From a virus: a stretch of 25,537 nucleotides of DNA. The stretch spans positions 1 through 25,537 of the IMG/VR virus record IMGVR_UViG_3300028027_000218; one strand, 5' to 3'. The notes beneath the pieces are model-generated. The model did not search any database. It was not told where the DNA came from and was given only the letters and a program-made list of their open reading frames with translations. Positions 17,485-23,767 of this stretch are shown piece by piece; positions within the stretch are counted from its first letter, which is position 1; each line of letters begins with the position of its first letter. The position numbers and the translations under genes were made by a program.

Positions 17485-18654
17485 TTAGAAAAAGTAAGGA
17501 AAAATGTTTTTGTTTTGACCGTATTTTTCTATATTCATAAATGTAAATCCACTGCGACCCTTAGTAAAATTAAGTTGCACCCATTCTGAAGAGGGAGAAA
17601 ATGCCGCATAATTGAAATAATGAAAATCATCAGATGTGCACATATCAAATAAACATTGGTGGCTATCACCTTTACTGATTTCTATGTATTTTGCTAAGCT
17701 GTAGATATTTTCGTTTTTCAAAAACTGATCTATTTTGTATATTTGCTTACTGTCTAACACAGGTTTAAACCCATATTTCATATGACGATCATCTTTACCA
17801 TGCGTAATTACAAAACAATGGTCCCCTACTACGTAGTAAGACATAAATTTTTTGTGGTTAATTACTTCCACATTTCCGTGTTTTACATCTACTATATGTT
17901 TGAAGGCAGAATTAACAGTATAAGAAAAAGAAGAACTGTGATTGTCATTATTTATATTATTAAAAACTACGTATTTATAATGTTGTGAAAAAGTAGTAGC
18001 TAAATGTACTTTTATACGTAAGCCTAAATCAAAAGCCTCTTCATTAGTCATATTTTGCGGTAAATGATGCCCTCCTCTCGTAGTTAAAGAATTAAAACCG
18101 TCCATATAATCCCCTAATTCGTCCACATACAGAACGTCTGAACTCTTATATTCTAAAGTTTTGGCTACCATCGTATTAACACGCTTCCACAACATCTCTT
18201 CTCCCCATTCTTCAGCATACATAGCTAAACCTTTACGACTAGCATCCATACCTATGTGTACATCTGTAAAGATTAACCTATCAAAAGTTTCTACAGCAGG
18301 CTGTTCTACTTTTTCTACAGGTTCCATATTGTAGTCTTCTAATACTTTTGCAAATATCTCTTCTACATTTATTTCTTTAGTATCTGGACGAGCATTTATA
18401 GAAAAACTTTTGCCCTTGTGCCAGTAGTGAGACACACTGTCTATAGGTATACCTACTTCCAAACATTCTTTTTCCAAGGCTGCGTTATGTCGTTGTACTA
18501 CGCGCCTTACAGCTGAATGTGCTGAGGCTAAACTAACATGTCCGTATTTATCTTGTATGATTCCGGCTGCAGCGTATTGAGATAGTTTTTGATTGTAGAT
18601 AAGGTCTAGAACTTCCGCGGTTCTTTCTACATTTAGAATATTATTCCCTTTCAT
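17485..18654 (-). CDS. HTH plus calcineurin-like metallophosphoesterase (389 aa)
   Basis: Start placed at the ATG at 18652-18654 (MKGNNILNVERTAEV) in an ACACATGAAA context; earlier codons need TTG and overlap a conserved upstream motif. Residues ~8-55 form a helix-turn-helix (DLIYNQKLSQYAAAGIIQDKYG, then SLASAHSAVRRVV). From ~125 a metallophosphoesterase follows: D-V-H at 131-133, GDYMDG at 181-186, an NDNH at 236-239 in the usual 'GNH' place, and THGKDD at 284-289 for the 'GHxH' motif with Lys replacing the second His. Such fusions are phage proteins that may act on nucleic acids or nucleotides. Substrate unknown. Confidence 0.75.
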   Translation of the reverse strand: MKGNNILNVERTAEVLDLIYNQKLSQYAAAGIIQDKYGHVSLASAHSAVRRVVQRHNAALEKECLEVGIPIDSVSHYWHKGKSFSINARPDTKEINVEEIFAKVLEDYNMEPVEKVEQPAVETFDRLIFTDVHIGMDASRKGLAMYAEEWGEEMLWKRVNTMVAKTLEYKSSDVLYVDELGDYMDGFNSLTTRGGHHLPQNMTNEEAFDLGLRIKVHLATTFSQHYKYVVFNNINNDNHSSSFSYTVNSAFKHIVDVKHGNVEVINHKKFMSYYVVGDHCFVITHGKDDRHMKYGFKPVLDSKQIYKIDQFLKNENIYSLAKYIEISKGDSHQCLFDMCTSDDFHYFNYAAFSPSSEWVQLNFTKGRSGFTFMNIEKYGQNKNIFPYFF

Positions 18655-18667
18655 GTGTGAGATAATG

Positions 18668-18683
18668 GTGTACAAGTAGGGTA
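18668..18683 (-). promoter_or_regulatory. Conserved 16-base motif upstream of phosphoesterase gene
   Basis: Plus-strand reading GTGTACAAGTAGGGTA, 14 bases before the ATG at 18654. It matches 14 of 16 bases of the element at 19116-19131 before the other outermost minus-strand gene. Candidate late promoter or regulator site. Confidence 0.4.
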
Positions 18684-18718
18684 CTAAAAGTATATGTAAA
18701 TGTGGGGTAAATTCTTTA

Positions 18719-19093
18719 TTAAATTTTTATATGGCGTAAAGATTCCGGAACTCTATTTTCTACTAATTTCCTACCTACGCCAAATATTTTTTCTAGGGCA
18801 TCTTTAGGTTTCATAGTATAGGTAATATGTATTTGCGCATTCCATATATCTCCTCCCATCATACCGGTAGTTCGAAATTTTAAACCTTTAAAGACGTGTG
18901 GCTCTTCTACAAAACGTATAAATAAATTTCTAGGTATGTAAAGATAATGTACCCTTTCACCGATAGTAAACTTACTATCTACTTCATCAGCTGTAAGATC
19001 AAAATCACTCGCCTCTAATAACAAGTGGTGTTTATGTTCGTAAGATGTATACCCATAAGTATTGTCTTCTATTCTCTCTGTATATAATATCAT
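18719..19093 (-). CDS. Tagged unknown protein (124 aa), first minus-strand gene
   Basis: Starts MILYTERIEDNTYGYTS, a tag variant. The rest looks beta-rich and soluble (TIGERVHYLYIPRNLFIRF, GGDIWNAQIHITYTM), ending in a basic helix (VENRVPESLRHIKI). It is the leftward-facing gene nearest the divergent control region, preceded by a 16-base repeat element. No family recognised. Confidence 0.55.
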   Translation of the reverse strand: MILYTERIEDNTYGYTSYEHKHHLLLEASDFDLTADEVDSKFTIGERVHYLYIPRNLFIRFVEEPHVFKGLKFRTTGMMGGDIWNAQIHITYTMKPKDALEKIFGVGRKLVENRVPESLRHIKI

Positions 19094-19115
19094 AGTGTGA
19101 AGTTAAGTATAAAGA

Positions 19116-19131
19116 GTGTAAAAGTAGAGTA
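19116..19131 (-). promoter_or_regulatory. Conserved 16-base motif, copy 2
   Basis: Plus-strand reading GTGTAAAAGTAGAGTA, 22 bases upstream of the ATG at 19093. With the copy at 18668-18683 the consensus is GTGTAMAAGTAGRGTA. Two copies, both just before minus-strand gene starts, suggest a phage-specific promoter or operator; two instances are too few to be sure. Confidence 0.4.
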
Positions 19132-19164
19132 AAAACCCGCACTGTTTATATATAGGTACCTGTA

Positions 19165-19231
19165 AAAAGGCCCCCCATGTTGTAGAGAAAAATGTAAGTA
19201 GAAAAATGTAAGTTGTGGAGAAAAGGCCCCC
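19165..19231. repeat. Short direct repeats in divergent control region
   Basis: AAAAGGCCCCC occurs at 19165-19175 and 19221-19231. GAAAAATGTAAGT occurs in tandem at 19187-19199 and 19201-19213. TTGTRGAGAAAA occurs at 19180-19191 and 19213-19224. Nested short repeats between divergent gene blocks resemble operator arrays or origin iterons. Confidence 0.6.
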
Positions 19232-19234
19232 GGT

Positions 19235-19540
19235 AGTTGAAAGATGTGAAAAGTTGTGAGAGTGGAGGGCTAATATACTCTGCTCCCCGCCTTGGGTTTG
19301 CCGGGGTTTTCCTTTGCGTGGCGGCGTTTTGCTGCTCGTTGGGGGGCCAGTTCTGGCTAGCCTGCCTAGGGGTGGGGTACGGGAAAGTGTTTGGCGTCAG
19401 TATTGTCGGCTGCTGTCGCTAGCCTCCTGTGCTCTGTCTTGCGTTTGGCTTGTCGGACTACCGTTGGTATAGTGTGCCTAATGACGTGGGCCTGGTTGAG
19501 CGTCACAACAACATGTAACAACCTTAGATGAGGGTATAGG
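19235..19540. other. GC-rich, G/T-rich non-coding island between divergent blocks
   Basis: About 300 bases without a convincing gene, visibly richer in G and C than the flanking AT-rich DNA and strongly G/T-biased on the plus strand. It holds hairpins: CCCCG/CGGGG at 19285-19306, GGCGGC-GTTTT-GCTGCT at 19320-19336, and TGACG/CGTCA at 19482-19505. GCTAGCCT appears twice. A frame at 19237-19422 is open but its composition (G, C, F runs) looks like a by-product. An origin, divergent promoter or structured RNA are the main options. Confidence 0.5.
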
Positions 19541-19560
19541 TTAAATCATCATTATACACC

Positions 19561-19851
19561 ATGAAAGATTTTAAAACAATCACCAGAGTAGGAATGCAAG
19601 AAGCATTCTTACCAGTGACAATGACTGGTATTACAGCTATTAGATTTTGCTACTCTCACGATTATGGGAGTACCTACTTCCATAGTATGGATGTAGTTAC
19701 AAACAATAATCAGTACATAAGAGTGAATTTTAACGGGAAATTATATAACCCATACAAGTTTGATTCAGAACTGGAACAAATAATCCCTGCAGGTAGAGGA
19801 TTGAAGTATATTAAGTCTCAGCATGAAATGTTCTGCGAAGAAGTAAAATAA
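19561..19851 (+). CDS. Unknown protein (96 aa), first plus-strand gene
   Basis: Starts in a CACCATGAAA context (MKDFKTITRVGMQEAF). It looks like a compact mixed beta fold: TGITAIRFCYSHDYG, YFHSMDVVTNNNQYIRVNF, ending in a charged helix. No motif recognised. First gene of the rightward block after the control region, so likely an early gene. Confidence 0.6.
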   Translation: MKDFKTITRVGMQEAFLPVTMTGITAIRFCYSHDYGSTYFHSMDVVTNNNQYIRVNFNGKLYNPYKFDSELEQIIPAGRGLKYIKSQHEMFCEEVK

Positions 19852-19857
19852 TTTTAA

Positions 19858-19907
19858 CCCAGAGCTGTGTGGGAAATACAAGGCACAATAGCTTAGTGAA
19901 AGCCTTG
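19858..19907 (+). promoter_or_regulatory. Two leader hairpins before the deaminase fusion gene
   Basis: CCCA/TGGG pairs at 19858-19861 with 19870-19873, and CAAGGC at 19879-19884 with GCCTTG at 19902-19907. They fill the gap between genes, followed by an A-rich run to the start at 19927. A leader or RNA-processing role is possible. Confidence 0.4.
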
Positions 19908-19926
19908 ATTATTAAAAACAAACACC

Positions 19927-20619
19927 ATGAAAACAACTAATTTAATTAGAGAGAGATATGCTACAGTCAGCGGCATCTTTCCTTTGGTCGTAGTGTGCGG
20001 AAGTACAGCACTTTACTATCATCAAGGATTACCTAAGATGGGTAATGACCTTGACTGTATAATACCAGATGAACAGATTTTAGAGGTTTGTTCACGTATT
20101 ATAAAAAGTGTAGGTGGCAAGATCATTCATGACTTTACCACTGATAGAGGTAAGTTTGATTTACGCAGATCATTTCGTTTACCTAATGGCTATAAAGTAG
20201 AATTCTTTATAGATCCAGTAGAGGGTAAAAGAAATCCATTTACAGGTTTAGAATTTTGTAGCCAAGCTAACATCTGGGCTGCTAGAGAATACTACTCTAA
20301 AAAGCTAGGAAGTAGTAAATACCAAGACCAGATAATATGGGCTAAGGTACAACAGGTTGCTGCTATGTCACCTGAAAGATATCAGGTTGGTGCTGTGTAT
20401 GTTGTAGATGACATGCAGATTAGTGGCCACAATCACCATAGGTCATACTGTGGCCATGCAGAAATTACAGCAATTAGACGCTACGAGAAGAAAACATTTC
20501 GTAAAGCTCGTGGAGGTAAGATGTACTGTACACTATCACCATGTACGAACTGCGCTAAAGAGTTAGAAGCTCGCAACATAGAAGCTGTGTATCAACAAGT
20601 TTATACAGGTAAATTATAA
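19927..20619 (+). CDS. Nucleotidyltransferase-like / cytidine deaminase-family fusion (230 aa)
   Basis: Residues ~15-100 carry the nucleotidyltransferase signature: CGSTAL at 24-29, then DLD at 41-43, and a third acidic strand VEFFID at 91-96, as in MNT/AbiEii-type enzymes that move a nucleotide onto a target. Residues ~155-230 are a cytidine/dCMP deaminase fold: GAVYVV..., HAE at 177-179 (zinc ligand and proton-shuttling Glu), and SPCTNC at 204-209 (two Cys zinc ligands). The deaminase is short (~75 aa). Either half alone is common in phages; I do not know this fusion. Roles could include base salvage, nucleotide modification, or tagging a host factor. A CACCATGAAA start follows a hairpin leader. 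Confidence 0.75.
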   Translation: MKTTNLIRERYATVSGIFPLVVVCGSTALYYHQGLPKMGNDLDCIIPDEQILEVCSRIIKSVGGKIIHDFTTDRGKFDLRRSFRLPNGYKVEFFIDPVEGKRNPFTGLEFCSQANIWAAREYYSKKLGSSKYQDQIIWAKVQQVAAMSPERYQVGAVYVVDDMQISGHNHHRSYCGHAEITAIRRYEKKTFRKARGGKMYCTLSPCTNCAKELEARNIEAVYQQVYTGKL

Positions 20620-20632
20620 TTAAAAACAGGGG

Positions 20633-20651
20633 ATGCGCATCTGTAACGCAT
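20633..20651 (+). promoter_or_regulatory. Leader hairpin
   Basis: ATGCG at 20633-20637 pairs with CGCAT at 20647-20651, and GATGCGCATC is itself a palindrome. It lies 31 bases before the next ATG. Possible RNA-processing or operator site. Confidence 0.35.
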
Positions 20652-20682
20652 ATATTTATTTACAATTAAAACAAAAAACACC

Positions 20683-21174
20683 ATGAAAACAAAAACTTTA
20701 AACTTAACAAGAAACGGTGAAAATATAGCAACTAATTTAAATGCTATAATAGCTTTAGTAAAAAGCCCTGACTTTAATACAAGAAGTTGGAGAGTTAAGA
20801 AAACTGATTACGGCACTGATTATGTTTACAGAGTAACAGCGGCTAATTCTGATGGTTATATTACCATTGAGTATACTATTAAAGACCTCATTTATGGTAA
20901 AGAATATGACTTTAGAAAAGAAAGCCATGTAATACCTGAAGATGTAGAACCGTACGAAATTGTTATTGCCATTAACCAAGATAAAGATGGTAAAATAGTA
21001 ACTGAATCTATTTATGTAGACAAGTCAAAAGTTAGAGTAAACTGGGCCAGAGTAATGGGTTCAGAAGAAAGGTTTAACGGATGTGTTAAACATTTAGGTT
21101 ATGTGGAGCCAGTAGTTATTGATAACACTACATCTATACCAGGTATAGATTCTACTGTTAAGCTAGGATTCTAA
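20683..21174 (+). CDS. Unknown protein (163 aa)
   Basis: Starts in a CACCATGAAA context (MKTKTLNLTRNGENI). Basic N-terminus, then mixed beta/helical content (YVYRVTAANSDGYITIEYTI, YEIVIAINQDKDGKIV). No motif, membrane segment or coil is clear. Codon use is as its neighbours. Probably a small cytosolic early protein. Confidence 0.6.
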   Translation: MKTKTLNLTRNGENIATNLNAIIALVKSPDFNTRSWRVKKTDYGTDYVYRVTAANSDGYITIEYTIKDLIYGKEYDFRKESHVIPEDVEPYEIVIAINQDKDGKIVTESIYVDKSKVRVNWARVMGSEERFNGCVKHLGYVEPVVIDNTTSIPGIDSTVKLGF

Positions 21175-21230
21175 TCTACAAACTAAAGCATGTCCGTCAT
21201 AGTCGGGGTTGAGAAGTGCTGTAAACCAAA

Positions 21231-21267
21231 CTGTTTATATAGTAAGCGTGAACTATATAATATACAG
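21231..21267 (+). promoter_or_regulatory. Stable leader hairpin
   Basis: TTATATAGT (21235-21243) and ACTATATAA (21252-21260) pair perfectly over 9 bp around an 8-base loop, and outer CTGT/ACAG (21231-21234 with 21264-21267) add four pairs. ACTGTTTATATA at the start also occurs at 19141-19152 in the control region (as shared ACTGTTTATATA), so it may include a promoter element. Confidence 0.5.
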
Positions 21268-21293
21268 CGCATTATATTTAAAATTAAAAAAAA

Positions 21294-21596
21294 ATGAAAA
21301 CAATTGCAATTAGAAAAGATGAATTTTTAGATTTACTTTCTTTTCAAGAAGACACAAGTTTAATACCAGGTGAAATCCTAGAAATATTTGAAGTCATGGA
21401 AGCACATGATTATCAATCTGCATTTATAATAAGCAGGAGTTCTAAAGAAAGACCAATGAAAGTCCTGATATATGATTTCATAAAAATGATTTACAAAGAG
21501 TCAATTGAAGGGCTTTTAATTAATAAAGACAAGGAGGAAGTTGATTTGCCTACCCATTGGGTGGTGTTAGATGAGAATACTATACGACCAATGTAA
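21294..21596 (+). CDS. Unknown acidic protein (100 aa)
   Basis: Starts MKTIAIRKDEFLDLLSFQ after an A9 run. It is mildly acidic and helical in the first half, with a possible strand core (SAFIISRSSKERPMKVLIYDF). It ends WVVLDENTIRPM and its stop overlaps the next ATG by one base (TAATG). No recognised motif. Confidence 0.6.
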   Translation: MKTIAIRKDEFLDLLSFQEDTSLIPGEILEIFEVMEAHDYQSAFIISRSSKERPMKVLIYDFIKMIYKESIEGLLINKDKEEVDLPTHWVVLDENTIRPM

Positions 21597-21757
21597 TGAG
21601 TAAGTATTACTCTGCAAAATTACCTAGTGGGCAGACGTTCACTAGGTATTGTGAAACTATGTGGGAATTCTGTGCCCATGTGAATAGTAAATTAGATAGT
21701 GGTTACAGAGCCACAATAGTTAAAAACAAAAAAATAAAAATAACAAAGTTATGTTGA
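21596..21757 (+). CDS. Small unknown protein (53 aa) overlapped at both ends
   Basis: Starts at the TAATG overlap (MSKYYSAKLPSGQTFTRY) and ends ITKLC, its TGA lying inside the start of the next gene (ATGTTGA). Overlaps on both sides support it. Rich in Lys/Tyr with two Cys (CETMWEFC) three residues apart only by spacing; no motif recognised. Confidence 0.5.
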   Translation: MSKYYSAKLPSGQTFTRYCETMWEFCAHVNSKLDSGYRATIVKNKKIKITKLC

Positions 21758-22041
21758 TTTACAAGACAATTACTCCTGAGGATATAGATATCCTTATGGA
21801 AGAGTATGGCATTATGGTAACGCCTACTGCATGTGTATTATCAAGTGAAGATCCAGATGTAGATCTATACGACCTTATGGTAGAAATAGGCCGCATTGGA
21901 AACAACGCAGATTACACAATAGAGTTTAATGATTTTGTTTTGTATGAGCACGGTAGTATGGACTATTACGTCATTCAAGACAACGGGTTGCATTACATTG
22001 CATGCGACATACATGATAACAGAGAACCAGAAATAAACTAA
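21751..22041 (+). CDS. Unknown acidic protein (96 aa)
   Basis: Starts MLIYKTITPEDIDIL. Strongly acidic, Tyr-rich, with strands (ITPTACVLSS, TIEFNDFVLYEH) and a terminal CDIHDNREPEIN. Acidic small proteins of this sort in phages may mimic DNA or inhibit a host enzyme; nothing specific is visible. Confidence 0.55.
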   Translation: MLIYKTITPEDIDILMEEYGIMVTPTACVLSSEDPDVDLYDLMVEIGRIGNNADYTIEFNDFVLYEHGSMDYYVIQDNGLHYIACDIHDNREPEIN

Positions 22042-22044
22042 ATA

Positions 22045-22251
22045 ATGGAAGAGACTAAATTAATAAAGGCTGAGTTAAGATTAACTCGCCTTCAAAGAGA
22101 ATTAAAAAGCGAGTTTAAAATAATCCAAGAAATGGAAGAAGTGCTAAGTAAACATTATGGCGACATGAATTTACAAGATTTTTTGGTTCAGCATAACCTC
22201 TTAAAGGAATTTTTAGAAGATCAAATCAAATTAGTAGAATCACTTAAATAA
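22045..22251 (+). CDS. Small coiled-coil protein (68 aa)
   Basis: MEETKLIKAELRLTRLQRELK begins an almost unbroken heptad-patterned helix through LLKEFLEDQIKLVESL, so a coiled coil. It lies 3 bases after the previous gene. Function unknown. Confidence 0.55.
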   Translation: MEETKLIKAELRLTRLQRELKSEFKIIQEMEEVLSKHYGDMNLQDFLVQHNLLKEFLEDQIKLVESLK

Positions 22252-22260
22252 TTAAATAAT

Positions 22261-22506
22261 ATGGAAAGACTGATTTACAATGGGTGTTATTACACTCATA
22301 AAACAAGTTATAGAACTCCATTTGGAGGTAATACTGTAACTTTTGAATTTCTAAAAATTGCATTGAAAACTGGTGTAATTGAAAAGATCAACCACAAAGA
22401 GTGGGATGATATGATAGAAAAAGTAGGTAATAAAATTGGGTTTGACAAACTAAATAATACAGCCTACAATTTAGTAAATGAGGGCGGGCTAGAGCCTAGT
22501 TGGTAA
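22261..22506 (+). CDS. Unknown protein (81 aa)
   Basis: MERLIYNGCYYTHKTSYRT, then TVTFEFLKIALKTGVIE and a helical C-terminus ending GLEPSW. A compact alpha/beta domain; no motif recognised. Close to both neighbours in the small-gene run. Confidence 0.55.
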   Translation: MERLIYNGCYYTHKTSYRTPFGGNTVTFEFLKIALKTGVIEKINHKEWDDMIEKVGNKIGFDKLNNTAYNLVNEGGLEPSW

Positions 22507-22526
22507 TTAAAATTAAAATAAACACT

Positions 22527-22742
22527 ATGAAAAAACAAGAAAAAAGAAAGCGCATCAACCAGGGTGTTGGTATGTTTGTAACTACTAAGGTAGCCGTGAA
22601 GATTAACCACTTTCCTCGCAAGAAAAAGAGAAAAGAAAATTACGAACCTCAAGAGTTTGTAATCAAAATAATCTCTAATAATATTAGAGACCGTCATAGA
22701 GATGGCGAAACACAAATAGCAAAATTAATGATTGAATTATAA
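22527..22742 (+). CDS. Small basic protein (71 aa)
   Basis: Start at ATG 22527 in a CACTATGAAA context; a longer frame needs TTG. Very basic (MKKQEKRKRINQG, FPRKKKRKEN), so it may bind nucleic acid. Its last 13 codons (…IAKLMIEL) recur, degenerate, at 22956-22994. Confidence 0.55.
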   Translation: MKKQEKRKRINQGVGMFVTTKVAVKINHFPRKKKRKENYEPQEFVIKIISNNIRDRHRDGETQIAKLMIEL

Positions 22743-22758
22743 TTTAAAAACAAAAGCC

Positions 22759-22932
22759 ATGAAAACTAAAAGAACTAAAAGAGAAGTAATTAACGTAAAT
22801 GTAACCGTTAAAACTAAAAGAAACGTTGGGGATAGACCAAAACCTTGGGTACTTTCTTCATCTGTAGAAGATCAATTAATTCTAGACCAGGAGTATAACC
22901 GCATACTACTTAAAATAGATATGATGTTCTAA
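22759..22932 (+). CDS. Small basic protein (57 aa)
   Basis: Start at ATG 22759 in a GCCATGAAA context (MKTKRTKREVINVNVTVK). Basic N-terminus, then SSVEDQLILDQEYNRILLK as a helix. The stop TAA at 22930-22932 abuts the degenerate hammerhead. Unknown function. Confidence 0.5.
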   Translation: MKTKRTKREVINVNVTVKTKRNVGDRPKPWVLSSSVEDQLILDQEYNRILLKIDMMF

Positions 22933-22962
22933 GCTATACTGATGAGGCCTTAATGGTCGAAA
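22933..22962 (+). ncRNA. Degenerate hammerhead ribozyme half-copy
   Basis: Stem I 5' strand GCTATA (22933-22938), core CTGATGA (22939-22945), stem II GGCC/GGTC around TTAAT (22946-22958) and GAAA (22959-22962) are present. Stem II differs from the full copy at 23145-23201 but still pairs, with a G-T pair. No stem III hairpin or TATAGC strand follows; instead the duplicated gene tail does. Likely broken by recombination and not self-cleaving. Confidence 0.65.
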
Positions 22963-22997
22963 CTAGAATTGCAAAATTAATGATTAATTTATAAGCC

Positions 22998-23165
22998 ATG
23001 AGAAATATAATATTGAACCCAGAGGAAACTTTGAGGTTAGATTACGAGTATAATTGGAAGGATTTAGTAACCTTTGAAGATTATCTTTCAATAAAAGCAC
23101 AACAAGAAGTGTTTGAAAGTAATCAAAAAGGTTATGAAGTAGCAGCTATACTGACGAGATCTTAA
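22998..23165 (+). CDS. Small protein (55 aa) ending inside hammerhead
   Basis: Starts in a GCCATGAGAAA context (MRNIILNPEETLRLDYEY). Acidic, helical, ending VAAILTRS with a TAA at 23163-23165. Its last eight codons encode the stem I and core bases of the ribozyme at 23145-23201, so coding and ribozyme constraints overlap. No family recognised. Confidence 0.5.
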   Translation: MRNIILNPEETLRLDYEYNWKDLVTFEDYLSIKAQQEVFESNQKGYEVAAILTRS

Positions 23166-23201
23166 TGATCGAAACCAACCTGTAATGGGTTGGTCTATAG
23201 C
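23145..23201 (+). ncRNA. Type I hammerhead ribozyme
   Basis: All parts are present. Stem I GCTATA (23145-23150) pairs perfectly with TATAGC (23196-23201). Core CTGACGA (23151-23157) fits CUGANGA. Stem II GATC-TTAAT-GATC (23158-23170). GAAA at 23171-23174. Stem III CCAACC (23175-23180) with GGTTGG (23188-23193). Then T-C (23194-23195), making the GUC cleavage triplet; the expected cut is between 23195 and 23196. The open ends are in stem I, which defines type I. It overlaps the end of the 55-aa gene and lies 97 bases before the next start, so cleavage would give that gene's mRNA a defined 5' end. Phage hammerheads are known; catalytic activity here is not tested. Confidence 0.9.
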
Positions 23202-23207
23202 AAATTT

Positions 23208-23259
23208 GGGGGCCTCTGCGCGCGCAGTCTTCCCCCCGGCCTTGCTGTGTTTTGCCGGG
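23208..23259 (+). promoter_or_regulatory. GC-rich leader hairpins after ribozyme cut site
   Basis: Just 12 bases past the cut lie GGGGG (23208-23212) and CCCCCC (23232-23237) enclosing the palindrome CTGCGCGCGCAG (23216-23227), then CCCGGC (23235-23240) pairing with GCCGGG (23254-23259). The two helices cannot both form fully. They may protect the cleaved 5' end or control translation. Confidence 0.5.
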
Positions 23260-23297
23260 ACAGGGTGTCACGGTATGTATATTTAAAAGTTTAAAAA

Positions 23298-23759
23298 ATG
23301 TTAGAATTAAGTCAAAACAGAGCATTTGCTCAAGTACCAGCAACATCAATCAAGTCTAAGAAACTTACTAGTGGTGACCGTATCAAGATCCTTGATGTTA
23401 AGTTACAGTCTGTAAGAGGTAAAGACGATGTGTTCAACGATGTGTTGATTTGTGAAGGACCAGAAGGTACGCTAAGTGTTCCATTGAGAGAGTATTTTAA
23501 ATTCAAATTTAATGACTCTTCTATGTACACAAAAGAAGGTGTAGCTGAAGGTACGATTAAGATCCACACGGAGATTGAAATTGTTGAATCGAAAGACCGT
23601 ACGGATAATGAAGGTGACGTTGTTTATCCTTCTAATGCGTACTTGGACTTCCAAAAAGTAATCAATCAAGAGATGGATTATGATTATGGGAAACTAAAGG
23701 CTTCAGGATTCAAACCTGGATTTGAGCCAGTACAGGATTACACAGTACGTGTAATCTAA
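23298..23759 (+). CDS. Unknown, probably highly expressed protein (153 aa)
   Basis: MLELSQNRAFAQVPATSIK begins an OB- or beta-barrel-like chain (KILDVKLQSVRGKDDVFND, VLICEGPEGTLSVPLREYF, GTIKIHTEIEIVESK), then a helix (YLDFQKVINQ) and a C-terminal strand. Codon choice looks less AT-biased than the neighbours (GGT, GTA, CGT, ACG), which with a dedicated ribozyme-processed leader and its own strong terminator suggests high expression. A single-stranded-nucleic-acid-binding role is possible but I see no defining motif. Confidence 0.6.
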   Translation: MLELSQNRAFAQVPATSIKSKKLTSGDRIKILDVKLQSVRGKDDVFNDVLICEGPEGTLSVPLREYFKFKFNDSSMYTKEGVAEGTIKIHTEIEIVESKDRTDNEGDVVYPSNAYLDFQKVINQEMDYDYGKLKASGFKPGFEPVQDYTVRVI

Positions 23760-23767
23760 GTATGAGT

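Larger units (their letters stand above)
22704..22994 (+). repeat. Duplicated 39-base gene tail
   Basis: The end of the 71-aa gene (22704-22742) and 22956-22994 share most bases including an exact 15-base GCAAAATTAATGATT (22719-22733 and 22971-22985), both ending TTATAA. The second copy has no gene of its own and follows the degenerate hammerhead, a sign of local duplication and recombination. Confidence 0.6.

Noticed and set aside
19237-19422. 61-aa frame in the GC-rich island
   Set aside because: Cys/Gly/Phe-rich composition and unusual codons; no start context; more likely chance in a G/T-rich tract.
22878-22970. Type III hammerhead using upstream AATTCTAG with CTAGAATT
   Set aside because: The base after the stem would have to be T before the cleavage base but is A, and no TATAGC partner for stem I follows.
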